Assembly (NCBI GenBank): GCA_951812525.1
Contig: OX638316.1
Span: 2,846,506 to 2,910,505, forward strand
DNA from: an uncultured Poribacteria bacterium
Lineage (GTDB): Bacteria; Poribacteria; WGA-4E; WGA-3G
Direction: 5' to 3'
Length of the DNA: 64,000 nt
The position numbers and the translations under genes were made by a program. This document shows positions 26,183-34,325 of this stretch, one piece after another; positions within the stretch are counted from its first letter, which is position 1; each line of letters opens with the position of its first letter. The notes beneath the pieces are model-generated. The model searched no databases, had not been told where the DNA came from, and saw nothing but the letters and a program-made list of their open reading frames with translations.

Positions 26183-27223
26183 GTGAAATTAAAAGCACTT
26201 TTTGCACAACTTCAAGGCAAACGGGTAATGGTTATCGGAGACATCATCGTGGATGAATATATCTGGGGGGATGTAAACCGAATTTCGCCTGAAGCTCCTG
26301 TTCCAGTGTTTGAAACTTCCACCGAAACTGCCGGTTGTGGTGGCGCGGCGAACGTCGCACAGAATGTTGCCAGCCTCGGTGCCAACGCATCACTCTTCGG
26401 TGTCATTGGGGAGGACAGAGTGGGTGAAAAGTTAGTCCAGATGGCTACCGAGATGAACTTAGACATCGCCGGGGTCTGTGTTGATTCCCAGCGACCGACA
26501 AGCACTAAAACCCGTGTAATTGCCCGCGCTGCTTCCGCAACTTCCACCGAGAGAACGTGGGAACCAGGACAGCATCTACTCCGTATTGATAGGGAGTCTA
26601 AAAAAGAGATCCCTACTCGGTTGCGAGAACGCTTGTTAGTCGAGGTTGTTTCTCAACTGCCAGCAAGTGATGCTATTGTTTTTTCTGATTACGATAAGGG
26701 CGTTGTAAATGCTCAACTTATCAAGGAAGTGGTGAAGCAGGCGCAGTCTTACGATATTCCGATTATTGTCGATCCAAAGCGCGATAATTTCTGGCATTAT
26801 GAGGGCGTAACCGCTATAACACCGAATCATAAAGAAGCGGGTGTTGCTGTCAGTGAGGAAATTACGGATATGACACAGCTTATTGCTGTTGGAGAGAGAA
26901 TTTTAAACCGATTATCACTGAAGGCATTATTAATTACGCGTGATGCCAAGGGAATGTCTCTATTTCAGCGTGGTGCCGATGGTGCGCTACAAGTGAAGCA
27001 TTTACCGCCGCGCTCCAATGCCGTGACCGATGTGACGGGCGCAGGGGATACAGTCGTTGCAGTTTTCACACTTGCCCTTGCCGCAGGTGCCGAATTTCAG
27101 AGTGCTGCGGTCTTATCCAGTCTTGCTGGCGGGATTGTTGTTGGGAAGATGGGATGTGCAACTGCTACATCAGAGGAACTGCTCCAGGCGATTGAGACAA
27201 CACAGATCGTTCCTATGTATTAG
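26183..27223 (+). CDS. hldE1: D-glycero-beta-D-manno-heptose-7-phosphate kinase
   Basis: PfkB-family sugar kinase of the ADP-heptose pathway for LPS core. 346 aa, kinase domain only (no cytidylyltransferase half as in bifunctional HldE). Signatures: 'VMVIGDIIVDEYIWGDVNRI', 'GGAANVAQNVASLGA', 'GVIGEDRVGEK' and the catalytic 'TDVTGAGDTVVAVF'. The start is GTG with no Shine-Dalgarno; a Met at 26228 is an unlikely alternative because it removes conserved residues. The next genes, gmhB and a UDP-sugar dehydrogenase, complete a surface-sugar operon. Confidence 0.92.
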   Translation: MKLKALFAQLQGKRVMVIGDIIVDEYIWGDVNRISPEAPVPVFETSTETAGCGGAANVAQNVASLGANASLFGVIGEDRVGEKLVQMATEMNLDIAGVCVDSQRPTSTKTRVIARAASATSTERTWEPGQHLLRIDRESKKEIPTRLRERLLVEVVSQLPASDAIVFSDYDKGVVNAQLIKEVVKQAQSYDIPIIVDPKRDNFWHYEGVTAITPNHKEAGVAVSEEITDMTQLIAVGERILNRLSLKALLITRDAKGMSLFQRGADGALQVKHLPPRSNAVTDVTGAGDTVVAVFTLALAAGAEFQSAAVLSSLAGGIVVGKMGCATATSEELLQAIETTQIVPMY

Positions 27224-27234
27224 AGAATATCGAA

Positions 27235-27816
27235 ATGAAAACCGTCTTCCTTGATCGCGATGGCGTTATCAACCGAAATCCTCCGAATATGGGTTACGTC
27301 CGGAGATGGACAGAATTCTCATTCATTCCAAACTCCCGCAGAGCAATTCGCGAACTCACACAAGACGGTTATCGGATCTTTGTGATAACCAATCAAGCCG
27401 GAATTGGAAGAGGGCTTTATTCGGAAGAGAGCCTGAAAGATATACATTGTCGGATGGTTACTGATATTACAGAAGCAGGCGGAGCAATTGAAGCTGTTTA
27501 CTACTGCCCACATCACCCTGACGCCGGTTGCGAATGCCGAAAACCGAAACCTGGTATGCTAAAACGCGCTGCACAAGAACACAATGTTAACCTCTCAAGT
27601 GCATACTTCATTGGTGATACAACTACAGATATTCAGGCTGGCAAGCGTGCTGGGACTATGACGTTCCTCGTTTTAACCGGACTCGGAGGCGGGAGTTATC
27701 ACGATTACATTAATGCTGAAGGTCATCAGCGTGGGAACAGAGAAGAGTGCCGCCCTGACAAAATATTCACGAACCTTTATACAGCAACGCGCTGGCTACT
27801 AAAAAATGATGCTTGA
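27235..27816 (+). CDS. gmhB: D-glycero-D-manno-heptose-1,7-bisphosphate 7-phosphatase
   Basis: HAD-superfamily phosphatase that follows the heptose kinase in the ADP-heptose pathway. Motif I 'FLDRDGVINR' (nucleophile and acid/base Asp), motif II 'VITNQAGIGRG', motif III/IV 'KPKPGM' and 'FIGDTTTDIQAG'. The zinc-binding loop typical of GmhB is present as 'CPHHPDAGCECRKP'. 193 aa, usual length. It starts 12 bp after the kinase stop and overlaps the next gene by 11 bp. Confidence 0.95.
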   Translation: MKTVFLDRDGVINRNPPNMGYVRRWTEFSFIPNSRRAIRELTQDGYRIFVITNQAGIGRGLYSEESLKDIHCRMVTDITEAGGAIEAVYYCPHHPDAGCECRKPKPGMLKRAAQEHNVNLSSAYFIGDTTTDIQAGKRAGTMTFLVLTGLGGGSYHDYINAEGHQRGNREECRPDKIFTNLYTATRWLLKNDA

Positions 27817-29131
27817 AAAAATAGAGAACCGCAGTGCTCACGCCGGTGTTATCGGACTCGGCTATGTTGGATTGCCACTTATGGTTGCCATTGCGAGCGC
27901 AGGGTTCCGAGTTACGGGTATCGATATTTGCCCACAAAGAATAGCGCAGCTAAAACAAGGCATATCTCATGTGCCAGATGTCACCAATGAAGTGCTTGAA
28001 TCCCTTATGACATCTGGGCAGATCCAAGTCACGACGGACTACGAGGTGCTTCGTGAATTAGATACAGTTAATATCTGTGTGCCGACCCCTTTGGGTGAGA
28101 ATCGAACACCCGATATGCAGTTCATCATCGCTGCTGTCCAGCAAGTTGCACAGTATCTGCACGCCGAACAACTTATTATCCTCGAAAGCACCACCTATCC
28201 CGGTGCAACCGAAGAAATCGTCCTGCCAATGCTCAATGCTCGTTTTAGACGGAGCACGGATTCTCTCCCTGCCGAAGTGGGGCGCGATTTCTACCTCGCT
28301 TTTTCACCCGAACGCATTGAACCCGGAAATAGCACCTACTTTGTGGCAAATACCCCCAAAATTATCGGCGGTGTTACCCCGCAATGCACCCATATCACCA
28401 AAACTTTCTATGAGCAGTTTATCAACAAGACACACACCGTTTCTTCTCCCCGAATGGCAGAGATGGTCAAGTTATTGGAAAACACGTTTAGAAGCGTCAA
28501 TATTGGTTTAATCAATGAAGTCGCACTTATCTGTGACCGAATGGATTTGGATGTATGGGAAGTTATTGATGCTGCTGCAACAAAACCTTTCGGGTTTATG
28601 CCATTTTATCCGGGTCCAGGGCTGGGTGGTCACTGTATACCTATTGATCCGCATTATCTTTCTTGGAAAGCGCGGATGTATGAATACCACGCCCGTTTTA
28701 TTGAACTTGCCAGCGAAATCAACGACGAAATGCCCAAATATGTAGTGGATAAAATCGTTCATGCCCTGAATCTTCAGCGTAAATCCCTTAATGGTGCTCA
28801 ACTTTTAATCTTAGGTGTCGCTTACAAAAAGGACATCGGAGACACTCGCGAATCTCCCGCACTTGAAGTAATTCGTTTAATTCTTGACAAAAAAGCAAAA
28901 TTTCTGTATCATGACCCGTACGTGGAGTCCTTGTCTCTCAATAAACAGAAAACCTGTCGTTCAGAACCGTTGACAGCGGCTTTGGTCCAAAATATGGATT
29001 GTGTCGTCATTCTGACCGATCATAGTGCCGTGGATTATAAGTGGCTTGTTGAACATGCACAATTGGTTGTTGACACGCGCAACGCCACACACGCTGTGCA
29101 ACAGGGACGAGAAAAGATTATCAGAATCTAA
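27806..29131 (+). CDS. UDP-N-acetyl-glucosamine/mannosamine 6-dehydrogenase-type nucleotide sugar dehydrogenase
   Basis: NAD-dependent two-step oxidation of a UDP-sugar to a uronic acid. N-terminal Rossmann 'AGVIGLGYVGLPLMVAIASA', 'TVNICVPTPLGENRTPD', the 'FYLAFSPERIEPGNSTY' segment typical of WbpA/WecC-like enzymes, and the catalytic cysteine in 'PGPGLGGHCIPIDPHYLSWK'. 441 aa. The start ATG lies inside the end of gmhB, so translation is coupled. WbpA (GlcNAc) and WecC (ManNAc) types cannot be separated by eye. Product likely feeds exopolysaccharide or LPS. Confidence 0.92.
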   Translation: MMLEKIENRSAHAGVIGLGYVGLPLMVAIASAGFRVTGIDICPQRIAQLKQGISHVPDVTNEVLESLMTSGQIQVTTDYEVLRELDTVNICVPTPLGENRTPDMQFIIAAVQQVAQYLHAEQLIILESTTYPGATEEIVLPMLNARFRRSTDSLPAEVGRDFYLAFSPERIEPGNSTYFVANTPKIIGGVTPQCTHITKTFYEQFINKTHTVSSPRMAEMVKLLENTFRSVNIGLINEVALICDRMDLDVWEVIDAAATKPFGFMPFYPGPGLGGHCIPIDPHYLSWKARMYEYHARFIELASEINDEMPKYVVDKIVHALNLQRKSLNGAQLLILGVAYKKDIGDTRESPALEVIRLILDKKAKFLYHDPYVESLSLNKQKTCRSEPLTAALVQNMDCVVILTDHSAVDYKWLVEHAQLVVDTRNATHAVQQGREKIIRI

Positions 29132-29161
29132 TTCACCACATCTTTTGGAGCCCAACTACCT

Positions 29162-30784
29162 ATGCCAAACCCAAATCTAAAATTAAAAGTGCGGCGGAAT
29201 CAACTCACGTGGTTTCTGGATCTACTTTTAGATGAAAGAGAGATCTTCCAGTTGAGTGCTTCTGCCAGTATTATTCCGGATTTTGACCGGTTGTACGCCT
29301 TGTCGAAGCGGGAGTTATTGGTAAGTCTAACGGATGCCTTTTTGGGGATAACTGGTGAACCCAAAATTGCTATTGAAAATGGTCGGACTTACGCGCCTAA
29401 ATCTCCAGGAATAAATAGAGATACCTCAGTGGAAGAACTCGCGAGCCAGTTCTTTACCCAAAAGTCGCAAGCAGCGATCTCCCGAGTCGGATACATGGAA
29501 GTCTCTGAAATCGAAACGTTTTTTAAAACATCCGAAGTGCTCATTGAAGCCGGTGATTTTGCCGAAATTGTTTGGGCACTCTTAACTGACCAACGCACAG
29601 AAGTTGTTGAACACGGTTACAAACTACTTAACAAAACCTACGATTCATTAGAAGAGTCACACGTAAACGGACAAGAAATCCTATCAAATACAGAACCGTT
29701 GTCAGAAATTCATCAGCAATATGTCTACGATTCAGAAGGCGAACAGCAACAGGAGCGTCCTGTGCAAGAAATTGAGCAACTTGAACAGCAATTGGCAAAT
29801 TCCAAGGCAGATTATACCTCGCTTGAGCAAGAACGCATCAGGTTGGATGAACAGCGCGCCTTTTTATTAGAAGAAAATAGAGGATTGAAAAGCGAGGCAG
29901 ATACTTATCACGAAAACAGCAAACGGTTAGAGAATCTTGAAGAAGAAAATCGCGTGCTCCGTGAACAAGTAGCACAATATGTACAAGACACAACGGAGCT
30001 TCAGCAACTTGCTGAGGATCGCGAACTTCTCATCGTAGAAAAAGAGCAATTGGCAGAAAAGCTGAGGGGGTATGAACAAGTCAAGGCAGCCAAGGAGACT
30101 TTTACGACCGATCTCAAATTGGTTGAGGAGGCAGTCTACAAGGGGCACCAAGGTCTCGAAGATTTTCAAAGAAGCTTAGATACCCATTTTGATGCGTTGG
30201 AAAATTGCCATCAAGCGGCGAGAGGTGCGCTGAACCAGATTCGCCAAACCCTTGCTTATCTGGATTCACAGCGGCTCACCGATGGAGAAAGACGTTACGG
30301 TATAACATCAGAGCAACCGCGCGTCGGGGTTTTCGTCGATGTGCAGAATATGTTCTATGCCGCCAAAGACCGGTTTGGACGTAGGGTCGATTATATCAAA
30401 CTTCTTGACCTGATCGTTGGACCGCGATACCTCATGGTCGCTTACGCCTATGTAGTTCAAATACCCGAAATCAATCAATCCAGTTTTCTATCACTTCTTG
30501 AACACAACGGATATACGATTAAGAGCAAAGATTTGCGCTTGCGGGGCGACGGTTCAGCAAAAGGCGATTGGGATGTCGGTATTGCTGTGGATGTCGTTTC
30601 GATGCTTGGATCATTGGACGTTGTCATTTTAGCAAGCGGCGATGGTGATTTTTGTCCGCTCGCCGAACTTATCAAGCAGCAGGATAAACGGGTAGAGGTC
30701 GTCGCTTTCGAGCACAATACTTCTATGGACTTACAACAAATCGCAGACCAGTTTTTTCCAATCGGAGATGAATTGCTTATCTAA
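29162..30784 (+). CDS. Coiled-coil protein with C-terminal NYN (PIN-like) nuclease domain
   Basis: A 540-aa cytoplasmic protein of three parts. Residues about 1-185 form an unrecognised helical domain. Residues about 195-355 are a long Glu/Gln-rich coiled coil. Residues about 385-540 are a NYN/LabA (DUF88) domain with the acidic residues placed as in PIN-like ribonucleases: 'VGVFVDVQNMFYAAK', 'GDWDVGIAVDVVSM' and 'VVILASGDGDFCPLAELI'. NYN domains cut or bind RNA. The coiled coil would drive dimers or tethering. It follows the UDP-sugar dehydrogenase by 30 bp but has no obvious link to sugar synthesis. Confidence 0.82.
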   Translation: MPNPNLKLKVRRNQLTWFLDLLLDEREIFQLSASASIIPDFDRLYALSKRELLVSLTDAFLGITGEPKIAIENGRTYAPKSPGINRDTSVEELASQFFTQKSQAAISRVGYMEVSEIETFFKTSEVLIEAGDFAEIVWALLTDQRTEVVEHGYKLLNKTYDSLEESHVNGQEILSNTEPLSEIHQQYVYDSEGEQQQERPVQEIEQLEQQLANSKADYTSLEQERIRLDEQRAFLLEENRGLKSEADTYHENSKRLENLEEENRVLREQVAQYVQDTTELQQLAEDRELLIVEKEQLAEKLRGYEQVKAAKETFTTDLKLVEEAVYKGHQGLEDFQRSLDTHFDALENCHQAARGALNQIRQTLAYLDSQRLTDGERRYGITSEQPRVGVFVDVQNMFYAAKDRFGRRVDYIKLLDLIVGPRYLMVAYAYVVQIPEINQSSFLSLLEHNGYTIKSKDLRLRGDGSAKGDWDVGIAVDVVSMLGSLDVVILASGDGDFCPLAELIKQQDKRVEVVAFEHNTSMDLQQIADQFFPIGDELLI

Positions 30785-30822
30785 ACTCAAAAACGCCTCG
30801 CGAACACAACTCGCTGTATAAA

Positions 30823-32313
30823 ATGACGCATCTTCTTCAGTCTATCTGTGGTGCTCTTAGCACGCCTTCAAACCTGGGTTCCTTTCTGCGTGCCCGATCA
30901 TGTCTTGCGCTTACGATCCTTTCCGCCCTCATTATAATAAATATAGCGAATGCGGACTGGCCACCTTCAGCGACAGAAAACCTACCGTTATGCACAGCAC
31001 AGAACGAACAACATTTTCCTGTTCTTGTCGCCGATGGAGAGAACGGAGCTATCGTGGCGTGGAGCGATGCACGTAACGCGAATCGCGATATTTTTGCGCA
31101 GCGCGTCAACGCTGCGGGCGATATGCTCTGGAAACCCGATGGCATCCCAATCTGTGATCTACCCTCATCGCAGAGTTGGCCACTGATTGTCAGCGACACG
31201 AAGGGTGGTGCTATTCTCGTTTGGGGTGATACTCGGCATGGAAATCAAGACAGCTATTCACAACGGATTGATGCTGACGGCAACAAACTTTGGGATTCAG
31301 AAGGGGTCCCCGTCTGTACGCATCCAACGCTACAAGATGATGTCAAGGCTATCGCAGATGGTAAAGGCGGTGTAATCGTCGTATGGGAGGATTGGCGGAA
31401 CGGGAATCAAGATATTTATGCCCAAAGAATCGATGCCTCTGGAAAACCGTTATGGGAGACGAATGGGGTGCCGGTTTATAGTGGCGATGGAGATCAGTAC
31501 GATCCTGTTCTTATCGCTGATGGAGAGGGCGGTGCTATCTTCGCATGGTGGGACATTAGCACCCCGGATTGGAACATCTTCGCACAGCGACTCTCGGCAG
31601 ATGGAATACCTATGTGGCACTCTAACCCTGATTCAGAAAACAGTCCTATCCCCCTCTGCACAGCAATAGGGAACCAAGGCGCACCTGTTGCTGTTAGTGA
31701 TGGAAATGGGGGTGTATTCTTCGTCTGGTCGGATTACCGCAATGACCCTCAACTGTATACAAGGGCTCAGTTATACGCCCAACATCTAACCGCTCAGGGA
31801 GAGGCGTTGTGGGAAAAAGACGGTATTCCTATCTGTGAACTGCAGGTCAATCAACAACAACCGCACTGTATCTCGGATGGAAGTGAGGGTTTCATCGTTG
31901 TTTGGTGGGATGAGCGAAATATTTTCGCTGATATCTATGCCCAACGTATTGACGCAAGCGGTAAGCCTCTATGGGGTGGTGAAGATGCTGATTCGCAAGC
32001 CGGTATTCCTGTATGCACTGAAGCAGGTGTCCAACGACTCCCTCAACTTGTTCCAACCGATGAGGCAGGGGTTATCGTCTATTGGCTCGACTATCGAGAG
32101 GATTTCGCCGATTCAACCGAGGACGCAATCTATGCGCAACGGCTTGATGCTGACGGCAACCCGGTTTGGGAAGTTGATGGTATCCCTGTCTGCAGTGCTC
32201 CAAAAGAGCAAATTAGCCCACAAGCCGTGACCACAGGTCTTGATGCCGCAATTGTCGTCTGGAGCGACGCACGCGGTCCAGATTATGATATCTATATCCA
32301 ACGCGTTCCATAG
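30823..32313 (+). CDS. Exported eight-repeat beta-propeller-like protein
   Basis: A 496-aa protein with a signal peptide ('LALTILSALIIINIANADW'). The rest is eight repeats of about 55 residues with the pattern Q-x-P-x-x-x-[SA]-D-G-x-G-G-[AV]-[IF]-x-x-W-x-D-x-R-x-x-x-x-D-I-[YF]-A-Q-R-[ILV] followed by G-x-x-x-W-x-x-[DN]-G-I-P-[VI]-C. The first repeat starts inside the unit ('NLPLCTAQNEQHFP') and the last ends at 'DIYIQRVP', so the missing strand of the last repeat would be supplied by the N-terminus, as in closed propellers. Ligand unknown. The phosphodiesterase gene follows 18 bp later. Confidence 0.8.
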   Translation: MTHLLQSICGALSTPSNLGSFLRARSCLALTILSALIIINIANADWPPSATENLPLCTAQNEQHFPVLVADGENGAIVAWSDARNANRDIFAQRVNAAGDMLWKPDGIPICDLPSSQSWPLIVSDTKGGAILVWGDTRHGNQDSYSQRIDADGNKLWDSEGVPVCTHPTLQDDVKAIADGKGGVIVVWEDWRNGNQDIYAQRIDASGKPLWETNGVPVYSGDGDQYDPVLIADGEGGAIFAWWDISTPDWNIFAQRLSADGIPMWHSNPDSENSPIPLCTAIGNQGAPVAVSDGNGGVFFVWSDYRNDPQLYTRAQLYAQHLTAQGEALWEKDGIPICELQVNQQQPHCISDGSEGFIVVWWDERNIFADIYAQRIDASGKPLWGGEDADSQAGIPVCTEAGVQRLPQLVPTDEAGVIVYWLDYREDFADSTEDAIYAQRLDADGNPVWEVDGIPVCSAPKEQISPQAVTTGLDAAIVVWSDARGPDYDIYIQRVP

Positions 32314-32331
32314 CAGATAAGGAGAATTTTT

Positions 32332-34290
32332 ATGGCAAAACGCACGCAGCTTTCCCCAGCGAAACGGGCAATTATTATCGGGATGGATGGGGCAAGCATG
32401 GAACTGGTTAAAAATATGATTGATTGGGGACATACCCCTAATATGGCGAAGCTCCTTCAGAACGGGGTTTACCGACCAATGATCGGTGTGTTTCCAACCT
32501 TGACGCCACCCGGGTGGACAGCACTTTCTACCGGTTCATGGCCCGGCACGCATGGGGTAATGGACTTTAACATTCGCGCCTTGGGTGAACGTCTTGATAA
32601 AACGACTTGGGGAATTAACACAGGATTATGCCAATCTGAATACCTCTGGAACCTCGTAGAACGGGCGGGTGGAAAACCTATTTTAGTGAAATGGGAAATG
32701 TCCTGGCCCCCTACTGTGAAAACAGGTATTCAGGTCGAAGGCACGGGACCAGGGGTCTCGAATCACCATCAGATTTCAGGTTATCACCTCTTTGTAGGTG
32801 GAAAGTGGGCACCTCGTCCTATCGGTGGGCAGCGCGATCCAGAGACACTCGATCCGAGTGCATTGCAGACAGTACGGAACGTTGATCCGGTGGACATTGA
32901 ACCTATCGAAAATCAAGGTTGGGATGCCTTACCCGATTCCGCGGAGCCGGTGCGAGAGGTTGAACTCACTATCAGACCTTTGGCGCGTGGTAGGGAAGAC
33001 GTGATGCCTTCAGTCTATTCCCAAGGCGAAGCCTCCGACGAAACGCGTGTTCCAAAACCCTTTTATGGCTTGATTTACGCCTCTGGAGATAACGGCTATG
33101 ACCGAGTGCGAATTTGCAAGAGTCGCTCTGGATCGGATGCTGTTGCTGATCTCGGTGTTGGAGAGTGGAGCGAGTGGTGGTTGGATACGTTTGAGATTGA
33201 TGGTAACGGCGTTGAAGGCTACGTCCGGATGAAACTCGTGTCGCTTACATCTACTGCTGATGCTTTTGAACTTTTTGTGCCACAGATTTGGCCGAGATCG
33301 GGATACACTGTGCCAGATACAGTCGCCACCACGATTGATAAGGAAATCGGATCATTCCTTCAAAACCCAGCTCGCGATGCGCTTGGACAAATGGACGACG
33401 ATACATATTTTGAAGTGTTAGACTACCATCATCAACGTATCGCCGATGTTGCAACGCATCTCGCAGCAAACAACGACTGGGATGTTCTGATGGTCGAGAG
33501 TCATGCACCCGACTACGCCAGCCATTTCTTCCTTAGTCAAGCAGATGAAATCAGCGGTGCAGCACCTGAGACAATGCACCGATGTCTTGAAGGTCTGCGG
33601 CGAACCTATGAATCTGTGGATCGGATGATTGGACGGGTGGTGGAACAGGCAGATGAAGATACTGTTGTGCTTATTTGTTCCGATCACGGTGGTACACCTA
33701 ACCAATTTCGTGCTGTAGACATTGAGCAGGTCCTGGAAGAGACAGGCTTCATCGTTAAGGATGCGAATGGAGCGATAGACTGGACGAAAACACGGGCAGT
33801 CAATGTCGGGTTGGTACATGTCTTCATTAACTTAGCCGGACGTGAACCGAATGGAATCGTTGCCCCTGAGGATTACGAGGCGACACAACGTGAGCTTATC
33901 GCAGCCTTGCATACTTATAAGGACGCAGAGACAGGGAGACATCCGTTTACGTTAGCCGTCACTCGTGCGGATGCAGAGATGTTCAACCTACAAGGCGATT
34001 TAGTAGGGGATGTTGTTTATGCGCTGCAACCCGAATTCGATGGCGCGCACGGTAAGCAACTGCCTTCCGTGAGTTTCGGTATTGGCGGACAGCACTCTAC
34101 ATTTATTTTGTCGGGGGCTGGTGTCCAGCAAGGAATCGCTTTGCAAGGGCAGGTTCGCGTCGTTGATGTCGCACCGACGCTCTGTTATCTACTCGGACTT
34201 CCAATGCCTGACAAAGTAGAGGGTGGTGTCGTTTACGAGGCACTAACGGATCCGAATTGGCATTTAACCCAACTTGCGGCTTTAGAATAA
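32332..34290 (+). CDS. AlkP-superfamily phosphodiesterase/nucleotide pyrophosphatase
   Basis: Type I phosphodiesterase / alkaline phosphatase superfamily enzyme, 652 aa. The metal and nucleophile region is clear: 'IIIGMDGASMELV' (Asp), 'FPTLTPPGWTALSTGSWPGT' with the nucleophile Thr, 'GTHGVMDF', then 'MVESHAPDYASHFF' and 'VLICSDHGGTPNQF' (Asp-His). AAGGAG precedes the ATG by 8 nt. No signal peptide, so the protein is probably cytoplasmic, unusual for secreted phosphatases but known in this family. Substrate not predictable. It converges on the PolX-like gene. Confidence 0.88.
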   Translation: MAKRTQLSPAKRAIIIGMDGASMELVKNMIDWGHTPNMAKLLQNGVYRPMIGVFPTLTPPGWTALSTGSWPGTHGVMDFNIRALGERLDKTTWGINTGLCQSEYLWNLVERAGGKPILVKWEMSWPPTVKTGIQVEGTGPGVSNHHQISGYHLFVGGKWAPRPIGGQRDPETLDPSALQTVRNVDPVDIEPIENQGWDALPDSAEPVREVELTIRPLARGREDVMPSVYSQGEASDETRVPKPFYGLIYASGDNGYDRVRICKSRSGSDAVADLGVGEWSEWWLDTFEIDGNGVEGYVRMKLVSLTSTADAFELFVPQIWPRSGYTVPDTVATTIDKEIGSFLQNPARDALGQMDDDTYFEVLDYHHQRIADVATHLAANNDWDVLMVESHAPDYASHFFLSQADEISGAAPETMHRCLEGLRRTYESVDRMIGRVVEQADEDTVVLICSDHGGTPNQFRAVDIEQVLEETGFIVKDANGAIDWTKTRAVNVGLVHVFINLAGREPNGIVAPEDYEATQRELIAALHTYKDAETGRHPFTLAVTRADAEMFNLQGDLVGDVVYALQPEFDGAHGKQLPSVSFGIGGQHSTFILSGAGVQQGIALQGQVRVVDVAPTLCYLLGLPMPDKVEGGVVYEALTDPNWHLTQLAALE

Positions 34291-34296
34291 ACATAG

Positions 34297-34325
34297 TAGG
34301 TGCGCGTTTTACGAGCGCGCGCCTA
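34297..34325. repeat. REP-like palindrome between convergent genes
   Basis: TAGGTGCGCG and CGCGCGCCTA form a 10-bp stem (one G-T pair) with a 9-nt loop. It lies between the phosphodiesterase stop and the 3' end of the PolX-like gene, and its right half is read as the last codons and stop of that gene. It resembles palindromes at 41298, 44238, 58539 and 61505. Confidence 0.6.
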
